Notes under the pieces: generated by a model | The model's input: the letters and a program-made list of their open reading frames with translations, nothing else | Databases searched by the model: none | What the model was told of the DNA's origin: nothing | NCBI GenBank assembly: GCA_023387335.1 | Contig: JAEWIF010000014.1 | Location: 1 to 9,764, forward strand | Direction of reading: 5' to 3' | Origin: Pseudomonadota bacterium | GTDB taxonomy: Bacteria > Pseudomonadota > Gammaproteobacteria > Burkholderiales > Burkholderiaceae_C | Length of the DNA stretch: 9,764 nucleotides | Translations under genes and position numbers: made by a program | Shown: in pieces, positions 1 to 8,014 of the stretch | Position numbering within the stretch: position 1 is the first letter of the stretch | Layout of the letters: every line of letters begins with the position of its first letter

Positions 1-445
1 CGCGCACGGCCGCCGCGGGACGTTCGAGCACGGCGCGCGTCCGCGGGTGCTCGACCAGGGCGTGCGCGGCGGCCTGCACCGCGACGAGGTGCGGCGCCCA
101 GTAGCCGTGGCCGATGAAGCCGTCGCACGCGAGGTCGATCGAGCCGTCGCGGTCCTCGACCGTCACCGTGACGGGGGCGGTGCCCGGTCCCCAGTCGAGG
201 CCGATGCTCGCGGCCGCGGCGCCGATCAGCACGGCCAGCCCGCCCGGTCGCCGGGACCTGCTGGCGGAGGCGTCGACCTCCAGCGCCTCGACGTCGCGCC
301 AGTCGAGCTCGACCTGGACCGCTCCGCCGCGGCGGTGGACGATGGCGTCCGGGGTGAGCAGGACGTGGGCGCCGGTCGGGTCGCCGAGCGCCACTCCGCC
401 CTCCGCGGCGGTCGCGAAGGCCACGCGCGGCGCCGAGGGGCCCAT
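1..445 (-). CDS. Unrecognised protein, N-terminal 148 residues, runs off left edge
   Basis: The minus-strand frame starting at ATG 445 stays open to the window edge, so its end is not visible. Third codon positions are almost uniformly G or C, the strongest coding signal in this part of the window. The start is MGPSAPRVAF, preceded by a weak purine-rich GGGCGGGA sequence four bases upstream. The protein appears soluble, without signal peptide or membrane segment. It alternates short beta-like stretches (VLLTPDAIVHR, VQVELDWRDVEALEV, VTVTVEDRDG) and then a helix rich in alanine (VAVQAAAHALVEHP). That pattern could suit a small PH-like or sensor-type fold, but I do not recognise the family. It lies downstream of, and overlaps by about 220 bases, the open frame of the serine hydrolase remnant, so that frame probably does not represent a native C-terminus. 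Existence is well supported; function unknown. Confidence 0.7.
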   Translation of the reverse strand, partial: MGPSAPRVAFATAAEGGVALGDPTGAHVLLTPDAIVHRRGGAVQVELDWRDVEALEVDASASRSRRPGGLAVLIGAAAASIGLDWGPGTAPVTVTVEDRDGSIDLACDGFIGHGYWAPHLVAVQAAAHALVEHPRTRAVLERPAAAVR

Positions 446-1020
446 GCGGTCCCGCCCGTCGGTGCACCGACACGCTCCTCGGCCCGGGCGAGGAGGGCTC
501 GCAGCGCCTTCTCCGCGTGCCGGGCGCCGCGCCCCGGGAGGCCGCCGACGGCGTGCGCGGCGGCAACCGACCGCGTGCCGGTGTCGACGACGACCACGCT
601 GCCGGAACGCAGGAGCGCTCCGTCGTGCCACGCGCGGGTCCCGTGCTGCTGCCACGCGTGCGCGCCGTCACCGGGCGACAGCGGGCTCCCGGCGTCCAGG
701 GCTGCGCGCAGGATCCGGACCATGTCCGGCACCGTCGAGCACAGCCCGCCGGCCGCGGATAACGGCCCGCGGGAGACGTCCCAGTCGGGCACGGGACGAC
801 CCCGCAGATCGCGCGAGGCCAGCGCCCGCGCCGGTGCCGGCGCCGGGGCGGTGAACCGTCCGGCGGCGCGAGCAGCACCGCGCTGCCCGGCGATGGTCAA
901 CCCGTCGAGCTCCCACCGGCGCACCAGCAGCCCATCCTGGTTGCGCGCCCAGTAGGTCCACGCGAGACAACAGCGGTCGCACCGCCAAGCGCTGCGGAGC
1001 CCGCGTCCGTCACCACGCAA
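226..1020 (-). pseudogene. Serine hydrolase (beta-lactamase-like), C-terminal fragment
   Basis: The minus-strand frame reads like the C-terminal half of the serine beta-lactamase-like hydrolase superfamily (PF00144 type). Visible landmarks are the region PLSAAGGLCSTVPDMVRILR, matching the usual proline-alanine-glycine-glycine-leucine turn and following helix, and AWHDGALLRSGSVVVVDTGT, matching the W-H-x-G block and following strand. The N-terminal half with the catalytic SxxK and YxN motifs is absent. Family-like sequence fades out around 960-1020, where G+C also drops; I infer that the island truncated the gene here. At the other end the frame continues to a stop at 226, inside the next gene, with poor codon usage after about 450, so the original stop has probably been lost to an indel. 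The native product would be a periplasmic, lipoprotein or cytosolic esterase/peptidase-like enzyme; this copy should be inactive. Confidence 0.55.
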
Positions 1021-1036
1021 GTCAAGATCACCGTGG

Positions 1037-1388
1037 TCATTGGCCGTACAAGCGATCGAAACGTCTCATCTGCGCCTCCGACAACTGCGCGCCCGCGAGG
1101 AGCCCGAGCGGCGCCGATCCCAAGGAGCGGCGAGCAGAGCAACGGCCAACTCGACTTGCTTGTCATCCATGGCGGCACTTGCGTCCCGGCCGCTTCCCAT
1201 GGAACGGCCCCGCGCACTGCCTCGCTCCAGCAGACGGGAACGAGAGCGCGCACCAACGCTCCAACGAGACAGGCCACGACGCCGCGGGTCCACCACGACT
1301 GCCTGAGCAAGAGCATCGAGGTGACACCGGCACCAGCTACGCCAAGTCCGGCACCAACCGCGACTAGAGGCCACCCGATGAACAGCAC
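1037..1388 (-). other. Possible decayed small membrane-protein gene
   Basis: The stretch 1021-1495 has no convincing intact gene. On the minus strand a GTG at 1388 opens a frame with two strongly hydrophobic segments (around LVAVGAGLGVAGAGVTSML and GVVACLVGALVRALVPVCW). Protein-like sequence then continues in a second frame (MDDKQVELAVALLAAP, ATG at 1170) and in a third (LGLLAGAQLSEAQMRRF), ending at TGA 1037-1039. Read together they would give a two-helix membrane protein with a short cytoplasmic tail, broken by two frame changes. No ribosome site precedes GTG 1388. The family is unknown. It may be a remnant displaced by arrival of the KAP gene, or a chance pattern in GC-rich DNA. Confidence 0.25.
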
Positions 1389-1485
1389 AACGTGGAACGT
1401 ATCGGCTGCTCATCTGGTGGGCGGCCAGCTTGGAGCAACTACAACTGTCGTACGCGACCGATAGTCTCCGCGCAAACGACCGATC

Positions 1486-1489
1486 GGAG
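1486..1489 (+). promoter_or_regulatory. Ribosome binding site GGAG that selects the KAP start
   Basis: GGAG lies six bases upstream of GTG 1496, ideal spacing. The frame is open further upstream to TTG 1430, but that codon has no comparable site, so GTG 1496 is preferred. Confidence 0.6.
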
Positions 1490-1495
1490 TCCACC

Positions 1496-4400
1496 GTGCT
1501 GAGGCCCCACCGCCGACCTGAGACCCCTGAGAAGGTCCTGCACGCGGACGACGTCATCCCCGACGGGCGATTACTCCCTAAGAGCGAGGACCTCCTCGAC
1601 CACCGCGCGATCGCGCATGGCGTGGCCGACCTAGCTGTGTCTGTGTCGGCTCCAACCAACATCGCACTCTTCGGGGCCTGGGGCGCCGGCAAGTCGTCGG
1701 TGTACACGATGATCACCGAGAGGATCAAGGAGCTAGACGACGATGTCGCTGTCGCTCGGTACGACGCCTGGAAGCACGGCGGACGCGACCTCAAGAGGCA
1801 CTTCATCGAGAGTGTCGGCGATGACCTCGGTATTCAGCGCAAGGACTTCAAGGAGGGGCTCCACCAAGACATCGACGAGCCCGCGAAGCTCAAGCTCCTC
1901 TCATGGGTGGGCGCCAACTGGGTCAGTCTCCTGATCGGCACGGTCGTGGCGACCGTGGTCGCGGGCCTATGGGTGGTCGTTCTCGCCGCAGCGCGCACCT
2001 GGGCGGGCTCCCCTTGGGATGTCGCAGTTCGTGAGCTCATTCCCGCAGCTGGCACCGTCTTCGGCTTGGCTCTCGTCGCGTTGCTCGCCGGGCCCAAGAT
2101 CCTTGAGAGCGCCACCGTGCGTCGCGTCACGAAGGTGCCAGACGGAAGTGACGAGTTCTCCGCCCGGTTCGGCAAACTGATCGAGCATGTCACCGAGAAC
2201 ATGAAGAAGACCCGTCTAGTGGTGTTCGTCGACGAGCTCGACCGCTGCGCACCTGACGACGTCGTCGCCACGCTGGTCGACCTGAAGACGTTCCTCGACG
2301 AACCCTCCTGCGTGTTCATCGTTGCCGTCGATCGCGAGGTCGTCGAAGCGGCACTTGATCGGGTCCCGCAGGCCAAGCCGGTCCGCCCCGACAGTCCGTA
2401 CTACTCGACGCGTGGGGCCTTCCTGGACAAGATCTTTCAGCACCAGATCACCCTGCCCCCGCTCCGCCCGCGCTCGCTTACGCGTTTTGCACACGAACTC
2501 GTGCGCGAACAGGGCGGGATCTGGTCAGAGCTCCGTGATCAGTCCGCCCAACAGTTCGACGTCGTCGTATTCACCCTCGTGCCACTTCATGTCCGCAGTC
2601 CGCGCCGGGTGAAGGTCTTGCTGAACAACTTCGCGACGAACATGCGGATCGTCCAGGCTCGCGGGATCGACGCTCACGGTCGCGCCCTCGAGGTCGCTGC
2701 GATCACCGTCATCCAGACAGAGTTCCCTGCACTCGCCGCTGATCTGCTCTCGACACCGCGCCTTCTAGCGGTCTTGCGAGGCAGCGAGCAACCAACGCCC
2801 GCCGCCGCGCGCGTCGCTGCCAAGTACCAGAACTCGGGCCTACAGGAAGCCGGAGCCGAGACTGCTGCTGGCGAACTACTTCACGACCGTCGGGCCGCGA
2901 TCGAGACGGCACAGGCGGCCAACCAACTCGCGGACGATCTGTCCAATTACCTGTCAAGGATCGCCGCGGCCGGCGTTCCAGATCCGCGCCCGGACCTGTT
3001 CTACCTGCAGTCCGCAGGGCAGGGCGAAGGTCTCGACACCCGGACCGGGGAGGCCATCGACTTCGCGGCCGAGTCTGCTCCCAGCTCCACTCTCGCCCTC
3101 TTGTCGGACCTCGACCCCTCGCGCCTCGCGCTGGTGGTTCGCCTCGTCGCCATCGAGGCCGAACGGTCCTTCGGACCGGGTCGCATGTTCGCCATCGAGG
3201 TCGCCTGTCGCCTGGTCGAGCAACTGGAGCCGCACGACTTGCGCCCGATCTCATCAGAGGTCGGGTCGATCATCTTGCCGCGTGTCGGGGACGAAGGATG
3301 GCCAGCTCAGGCGTCGCCTGGTGCGCTCGCACTCACGAGCGCCACCGGTCATCGCGAGGACGTCGTGGTGGCCCTCGTCATGCACGTCACGGTGAACGAC
3401 GACCTTCCTGAGGACGAGACGAACCTCTCCGCGCGAGCCTTGAGCGTCTTGCCCGTCCTCAATAACGAAACCGCCGACGTGGTTCGGCGGGCATCGGCGC
3501 GCTGGTACGCCCGTTCCCCGTACGCATTTCACCACGCTCTGTCCCACCTACCGCTCGGTCACGCCGAACTCCTGTGGCGGGGTGCTGCAGCCGACGTCGT
3601 AGACCATCTCAGCAGCCTGGAGACGCCGCTTGCCGAGGAGGCAGCCGCTCCGCGCCGGACCGCCACCCGCGTCGCTTCGGAGCCAGCTTCTACCGGATAC
3701 GGGCAGGCCGCGCTTCGACGGTTGATCACGGCAACGACTCAACGTCCTGACGGGGACAAGCTCACCGCGGCGGTGCTCGGCGAGGCGCTCCGTGCCTCAA
3801 ACAGTCAACTCAGGAGCGCGGCGCGAGAGGACGCGCTGCGGCTCTTCGGTGAGCTTTCGGACGAGCTCGCGGCGGTCGTCAACGGTGAGGTGATCGACGT
3901 CCTCGCAGACTCGGACCCCGATGACTACGACACCTGGGCGGGTTTGCTGCGGCCGCCACCTGCATCCGAGCCGACATCGCGCGCCGGCCAAGTGCTCGCG
4001 GAGAAGCTCGTTCCTCTCCTCGCCGACGTCGACGAGGAGCACCTACCCACACTTGAGCGCACGATCGAGGTTGTGGCCCGATGCGCCGTGGTCGACGACG
4101 CCGCGCTGGCCAACGCCCTTACGGATACGCAGGCTCGGCTGGAGTGGGACGATGCGCTTCTGCGCCGGCGCACCGTGCAGAGCACCGCTGCTTCGCTGGT
4201 CCCGCTAGTCGGGCAGGACTTCATAGACAGGCTCCTCGTCGCGAACGTCGCCGCGGTCTACGAGAGCTCCGACTTGACGGAGGAACTGGTGCCCACCCTC
4301 GTGGACCTGGTCTCCGACATGCCGGCGTCCGCCGCAGCCAGACTCTTCCAGTGGCTCGAGGACAACACGGCGACCGACGTCTCGCTGACGCCCTTGCGGC

Positions 4401-5068
4401 TGTCGATGAGCGCGCGCGTGACAGCGCGTGCGCCGGCTCCGCCCCGTGAGACGCTCTCGCCCCTCGACGACGGTGCACTCTCCACCCAGATCTTCGAGGA
4501 CTACCTTCATCTACGACCTGCCGTCGACGATGTCATCGCGATGATCGACGTCGTCTCGCCATGGCGCGGGGGGCTGGACAAGTACGCGGCGGAGTTGTCC
4601 TCAACGGATCGGACTCGGTTGTGGATCAAGCTCGACGAGACCCACGTCAGCAACCCGGTGCTCAGCGCCGTAGGGCGTCACGGCGTCGACGCTGATGCGG
4701 TCACTCACACGACCGCCGTCGTCGCCTCCCACTCTCGCTATGAGGCGCGCAAGGCGGCGCTGAGCCGACTGACCGACAGCCGGCCGTCGCGAGACCGAGC
4801 GACGGAAACCGAGAAGATCGCGTCCGCGTCCGGGTCGCTGGCGCTCCAGCTACTCGCAACGAACATCGCCGTCAACGTGCGATTGGCGGCGTCGGTCGTC
4901 ATATGGGCTCGCGGTGGCGGACGTTCGAACACGCCGGTCCTGCGACGTGGATTTGACGCCGCCGTCGACAGCAATGCGCCTCTCAGCCAGGCGGAGACCA
5001 GCGCGCTCATCGACCTCGGGCTTCTGACGCGACCGAAAAAGCGCGGCGGCCGGCGCCGGAAGGGCTAG
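1496..5068 (+). CDS. KAP family P-loop NTPase, membrane-anchored, 1190 aa
   Basis: This is a KAP-type (PF07693) STAND-class P-loop NTPase. From GTG 1496, Walker A is GAWGAGKSS at residues 60-68, followed by the characteristic YDAWKH at 89-94. Two hydrophobic segments (about 142-165 and 181-200) sit between Walker A and Walker B, an insertion typical of KAP proteins that anchors the NTPase to the inner membrane. Walker B is VVFVDELDRC at 242-251, and a sensor-like RSPRRVKVLLNNF follows at 367-379. The remaining roughly 770 residues are mostly helical, acidic and without a recognised domain, possibly an alpha-solenoid used for target sensing. The tail is strongly basic (RPKKRGGRRRKG). KAP members include phage-exclusion proteins such as PifA, and they recur in defence islands; a defence role here is inference. 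The frame is intact throughout. The 439-base gap to the next gene on the same strand argues against tight coupling. Confidence 0.85.
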   Translation: MLRPHRRPETPEKVLHADDVIPDGRLLPKSEDLLDHRAIAHGVADLAVSVSAPTNIALFGAWGAGKSSVYTMITERIKELDDDVAVARYDAWKHGGRDLKRHFIESVGDDLGIQRKDFKEGLHQDIDEPAKLKLLSWVGANWVSLLIGTVVATVVAGLWVVVLAAARTWAGSPWDVAVRELIPAAGTVFGLALVALLAGPKILESATVRRVTKVPDGSDEFSARFGKLIEHVTENMKKTRLVVFVDELDRCAPDDVVATLVDLKTFLDEPSCVFIVAVDREVVEAALDRVPQAKPVRPDSPYYSTRGAFLDKIFQHQITLPPLRPRSLTRFAHELVREQGGIWSELRDQSAQQFDVVVFTLVPLHVRSPRRVKVLLNNFATNMRIVQARGIDAHGRALEVAAITVIQTEFPALAADLLSTPRLLAVLRGSEQPTPAAARVAAKYQNSGLQEAGAETAAGELLHDRRAAIETAQAANQLADDLSNYLSRIAAAGVPDPRPDLFYLQSAGQGEGLDTRTGEAIDFAAESAPSSTLALLSDLDPSRLALVVRLVAIEAERSFGPGRMFAIEVACRLVEQLEPHDLRPISSEVGSIILPRVGDEGWPAQASPGALALTSATGHREDVVVALVMHVTVNDDLPEDETNLSARALSVLPVLNNETADVVRRASARWYARSPYAFHHALSHLPLGHAELLWRGAAADVVDHLSSLETPLAEEAAAPRRTATRVASEPASTGYGQAALRRLITATTQRPDGDKLTAAVLGEALRASNSQLRSAAREDALRLFGELSDELAAVVNGEVIDVLADSDPDDYDTWAGLLRPPPASEPTSRAGQVLAEKLVPLLADVDEEHLPTLERTIEVVARCAVVDDAALANALTDTQARLEWDDALLRRRTVQSTAASLVPLVGQDFIDRLLVANVAAVYESSDLTEELVPTLVDLVSDMPASAAARLFQWLEDNTATDVSLTPLRLSMSARVTARAPAPPRETLSPLDDGALSTQIFEDYLHLRPAVDDVIAMIDVVSPWRGGLDKYAAELSSTDRTRLWIKLDETHVSNPVLSAVGRHGVDADAVTHTTAVVASHSRYEARKAALSRLTDSRPSRDRATETEKIASASGSLALQLLATNIAVNVRLAASVVIWARGGGRSNTPVLRRGFDAAVDSNAPLSQAETSALIDLGLLTRPKKRGGRRRKG

Positions 5069-5084
5069 CGATCGCAAAAGACCC

Positions 5085-5410
5085 TCATGTACCCAGGCTG
5101 TGCGGACGTGGCGCTGAGGAGGTGGCCCCTGCTGTCCCTGCGCGGTGCTCGAACCCGAACAGCTCGGCGGCGAACCGGGCCAGCGCCATCTCGGCGAGCA
5201 CCTGTTCCTCGACTCCAAGCAGGTTCGCAAGCGCGCGCACGCTCTGCTCAGGCGGGGAGCTGGACAGCCCACGGGTGCTGACGCGACCGGATTCGGGAGC
5301 GCCCGCCGCGAGAAGCAGGTCTCGCGGCGGGCGCTGCAGGGGTCCGGCGATCCGCAGCAGGTAGCCACCGAGCTGCTCCCAGGGCTCGGATCGATCCGGA
5401 CGGCGATCAC
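5085..5410 (-). pseudogene. TniQ-like transposition protein, truncated and frameshifted remnant
   Basis: The minus strand between the KAP gene and the next gene carries good coding signal. From GTG 5410 it reads VIAVRIDPSPG. The frame changes at about 5379-5380, in a run of three C, and continues EQLGGYLLRIAGPLQRPPRD, a helix, then ALANLLGVEEQVLAEMALAR. The order of a PGE-type start, a YLLRIA helix, and a later LLGV...MALARF helix matches the N-terminal domain of TniQ, the targeting subunit of Tn5053/Tn7-like transposons. Restoring one base gives a continuous reading of about 108 residues. The match ends near ELFGFEHRAG; the zinc-finger part (RFCPxC type) that normally follows is missing, and the frame closes at TGA 5085-5087. 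No other transposon genes are nearby. Assignment rests on pattern recognition and is not certain. The opposite-strand frames here have poor codon use. Confidence 0.5.
5298..5335. repeat. Perfect 16-bp inverted repeat, 6-base loop
   Basis: The arm AGCGCCCGCCGCGAGA at 5298-5313 is exactly complementary to 5320-5335, with loop AGCAGG. The very stable hairpin lies about 230 bases past the KAP stop codon, inside the TniQ-like remnant. No T-run follows. It may act as an intrinsic or structure-type terminator after the KAP gene, or be a leftover repeat; neither is shown by the sequence. Confidence 0.6.
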
Positions 5411-5507
5411 CGGGCCGAGACGCCGGCGCCAGCCGCTCTGACGGGTCGTGCGGTGGAGGGAACTAGACGCGCCGACCGTTGTCGGCGACCGCTGCCGGAC
5501 TGCAGCC

Positions 5508-6763
5508 GTGAGTAAGCCGTCACGCCGAGAGAGCCGGCGCAACCGTCCGAAGCTGGTGAGGTACGTCGACGCCAACTCACAACTCCGCGTGGTCGTCGCG
5601 ACCCAGCCGACCTGCGCACACGGCGTGCCGGTCGACCTGAGCCACGACATCGCGCTGGTGAAGGCCGCGCTCCTCTACGCCGACCACGTCGAGCTCGTCA
5701 GCCCTGGTGCCGCGACGGTCACCAGTGCCGGTGGGCTGCAGACCGCGACGACCGCCGACGCCATCGAACTCCTCGCGACCATGGACCCGGCTACGCTCGC
5801 CCACCTCGGCGGCAAGGACCTGCCGGACAACTTCGCGCAATTGGTCCAAGGAGCGCTCGGACTCAGCCAGACGCCCACCGACCAGGTAGGCCGGGTGCCG
5901 GGCGAGGATGTCTCGGACGAGTTCGTTGCCGACCTGCGGGCGCACGTCGATGGGCTGCAGGCGCCAACCCAGCAGCTGCGAGAGCTGGCCGCCAGACTCG
6001 TTGACGGGTCGGGGTTGCACGAGCTCGACGACCCTGTCCGGCTCGGACTGGTCACTCTCAGCTCCGTGGGTATCGAAGGTGGCAGCAGCGACGCGATGCT
6101 CGCTGCCTACGTCAACCACCTGAAGAACCTGCTCCGCAACCCGGTGGTCCACGCGTTGTTCGATGAATCCTCGGCGTCCCTGGCGCGTTCGCTGGTGCGC
6201 GAGCAGCACGTCGAGCCAAACCGGCTCACCCTGGTGCACGCACGGCAGGCAGCCGTCGGCGGAGGACTGGTGACGCGCCTGCCGTCGTTCCCCGACGCGG
6301 AGATGGGCCAGGTCCTGGCGGTACGCTCCGACCTGTCGGGACCCCTGAGGCGTTACCGGCGTTCGGTGACGGCTCTGGCAGGCAAGCTCCGAGCGCAACA
6401 TACGACGAGGACTCGTCGGCAGAGATCGACGACCTGTGGCGAACTGACGTGGCACCGACGCTCGACGAACTACGCGACGGCCTTGCAGAGCATTCGTACA
6501 TCCGACACCTCGCACGTCAGATCGCGACAAGCCCGACCGCGATCACTGCGGGTCTCGCCAGCGCAGGCGCACTGTTCATGGGGATGCACTCGCTCGCAGG
6601 TCTAGACGCCGTCCTCGCCTCTGTCGGCGGTGCCACCAGCTTCAGCCGCACTCGCCCACCACGGTGTGCAGGCCCCCGTCACGGGAGGCGGGCCCGCGAC
6701 GAGCTACGCCGGCACGACCTGTACTACCTGCACGAGGTGAACCAGCGCCTGCTCCAGCACTGA
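5508..6763 (+). pseudogene. Unrecognised gene with single-base frameshift(s), about 418 aa if repaired
   Basis: From GTG 5508 (VSKPSRRESRRNRPK) the frame codes without break for about 297 residues. Its basic N-terminus is followed by DIALVKAALLYADHVELVSP (about residues 47-66), and its helical middle contains YVNHLKNLLRNPVVHALF (201-218). At about 6395-6400 the coding signal jumps to the -1 frame (TYDEDSSAEIDDLWRTDVAP), as expected from one deleted base. It runs on through a hydrophobic stretch (TAGLASAGALFMGMHSLAG) to LRRHDLYYLHEVNQRLLQH and TGA 6763. Between about 6645 and 6697 codon use suggests two further compensating shifts (AALAHHGVQAPVTGGG in another frame). No slippery heptamer is seen, so programmed frameshifting is unlikely; mutation or base-calling error is more likely. 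No strong ribosome site precedes the GTG. I do not recognise the family. Position between the KAP and DUF3800 genes suggests an accessory or defence-island role. Confidence 0.6.
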
Positions 6764-6949
6764 GTACGCCTGCAGGGTCAGTGCACGTTCGACATGCCTT
6801 CGGAGGTGGCTGACAGCACCTCAGATTGGCGGCCACCTGTTCGTCCAGCAGACCCACGCGTCGCACATGAGCGCGGCGTTCACACGCCCCGTGCCATTTG
6901 CACCCGATCGGACGAGTCGGAATCGGCTCCGGCACGACACGATGCCGCA

Positions 6950-8011
6950 ATGACGACCACTCCGATCGAGAGCAGCGACGCTGAAGACACGTCGCATGCG
7001 ATCGAGATCGCATGCGACGAGAGCGGCAGCGACGGCGAGAACCTCATCGAGAGCCGGCACCGGGTCTTCTCCCACGCCAGCACCGATCTCACCATGGAAG
7101 AAGCCGACGACATCGTTGGGAAAATCCGCCGTCTATTCCGCAGTCAGGGCGCCGAGCTGAAGTCGAAGGAAATGCTAACGGGCAACGGCATCGACCGGGT
7201 CGCGGAGCTCTTCAACGAGACCGGTCCTCTGCACGGACGCACGCACATGCACCTGCTCGACAAGCAGTACTTCGCCGTCGGGAAGATCGTTGACCTGCTC
7301 GTCGAAGAAGAGGCGTACGGCCGTGGGATCGACCTGTACTCGAACGGGGTCGCGCGCCAGATCGCATCCGACTTGTTCCGCCACGGCCGGCGCGCCCTGG
7401 GCGGGGAGCACTGGGACAAGCTCGTTTCGGCCTTCGTCTCGTTGATCCGTCGAACCCAGCGCAAGGGAACGAAGGCCACGCTGGAGGACTTCTACGCGGT
7501 GGTGGATGACGTTCGCCTGCGCAGCCACCGCACCGATGTCAGACGCGCCCTGGCTCTGGTCTGGCAGTCGCGCCGCCAAGCGGAGCAGTACTCGGACCCT
7601 GAGGCGCTCTCGCAGCTGCGGCACCTCGAGCCGATCATGGAGGCACTGTTCCCAACGGCCTCGTACTGGGCAGACCGCCACGACTGCCCGGTCAGACTCG
7701 TCCATGATCGGCAGACGATCATCACCGAAGGGGCAACCAGGCTTCTCGTCCACATCGCGAACAACCCTCATCCAGATATCCCGCACGCCGTAGCCCTCGC
7801 AGGTATCGATCAGGTCGACTCGAGGCTGGACGCGCGCGTCCAGATCGCCGATCTGACAGCTGGGCTCGGTCGTATTGCTGGCGAGCTCGCACTGGAAGGG
7901 GGGTTGCCGGCCAACATTCAGTCGACCGTCAGGCCTTTGATCGACAAGAAGAGCGTCTGGGACGACGACCAAAGCTGGATCGCACTCACAGGTCGTGCAG
8001 TAGGAACCTGA
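6950..8011 (+). CDS. DUF3800 family protein, 353 aa
   Basis: The N-terminal strand IEIACDESGSDGENLI (residues 18-33) carries the DESG motif that marks the DUF3800 family (PF12686), predicted to have an RNase H-like nuclease fold with the aspartate as a likely metal ligand. ELKSKEML at 69-76 matches the second conserved ELK block, and the helix DKQYFAVGKIVDLLVEE (104-120) fits the family pattern. The usual length of 250-350 residues fits ATG 6950. The frame is open upstream to ATG 6794, but that extra segment has poor codon usage and low complexity, so it is rejected. No clear ribosome site precedes ATG 6950; leaderless or weak initiation is possible. DUF3800 proteins are frequent on mobile elements and in defence islands, but the biochemical activity is not established. 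The gene follows the broken unknown gene by 186 bases and converges with the FRG gene. It is intact. Confidence 0.75.
   Translation: MTTTPIESSDAEDTSHAIEIACDESGSDGENLIESRHRVFSHASTDLTMEEADDIVGKIRRLFRSQGAELKSKEMLTGNGIDRVAELFNETGPLHGRTHMHLLDKQYFAVGKIVDLLVEEEAYGRGIDLYSNGVARQIASDLFRHGRRALGGEHWDKLVSAFVSLIRRTQRKGTKATLEDFYAVVDDVRLRSHRTDVRRALALVWQSRRQAEQYSDPEALSQLRHLEPIMEALFPTASYWADRHDCPVRLVHDRQTIITEGATRLLVHIANNPHPDIPHAVALAGIDQVDSRLDARVQIADLTAGLGRIAGELALEGGLPANIQSTVRPLIDKKSVWDDDQSWIALTGRAVGT
6990..7019. repeat. Perfect 13-bp inverted repeat near the DUF3800 start
   Basis: CGTCGCATGCGAT at 6990-7002 pairs exactly with 7007-7019 around loop CGAG, 40 bases inside the DUF3800 reading frame. Each arm itself contains the palindrome CGCATGCG. 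It could be a binding site for a dimeric regulator or an mRNA hairpin damping translation. It also encodes part of the domain start, just before the DESG motif, so a chance origin is possible. Confidence 0.6.
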
Positions 8012-8014
8012 GGT

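Noticed and set aside
47..955. Long plus-strand open frames across the left flank
   Set aside because: They are arginine/alanine/proline-rich shadows of the minus-strand genes; third-position G+C bias and family-like motifs are on the minus strand.
1033..1464. Plus-strand open frames upstream of the KAP gene
   Set aside because: Low-complexity, threonine/arginine/proline-rich translations without domain-like features; no ribosome site.
1430..1495. Upstream TTG start for the KAP protein
   Set aside because: No ribosome site before TTG 1430, while GTG 1496 has GGAG six bases upstream and begins nearer the conserved region.
5087..5441. Plus-strand small open frames between the KAP gene and the next gene
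   Set aside because: They are antisense to the TniQ-like reading, which has better codon usage and a recognisable domain pattern.
6385..6403. Programmed -1 ribosomal frameshifting in the unknown gene
   Set aside because: No X XXY YYZ slippery heptamer or obvious downstream stem at the switch; additional probable shifts further on fit mutation or sequence error better.
6794..6949. N-terminal extension of DUF3800 from ATG 6794
   Set aside because: Extra 52 residues are low-complexity with poor codon usage and precede the family's normal N-terminal strand.
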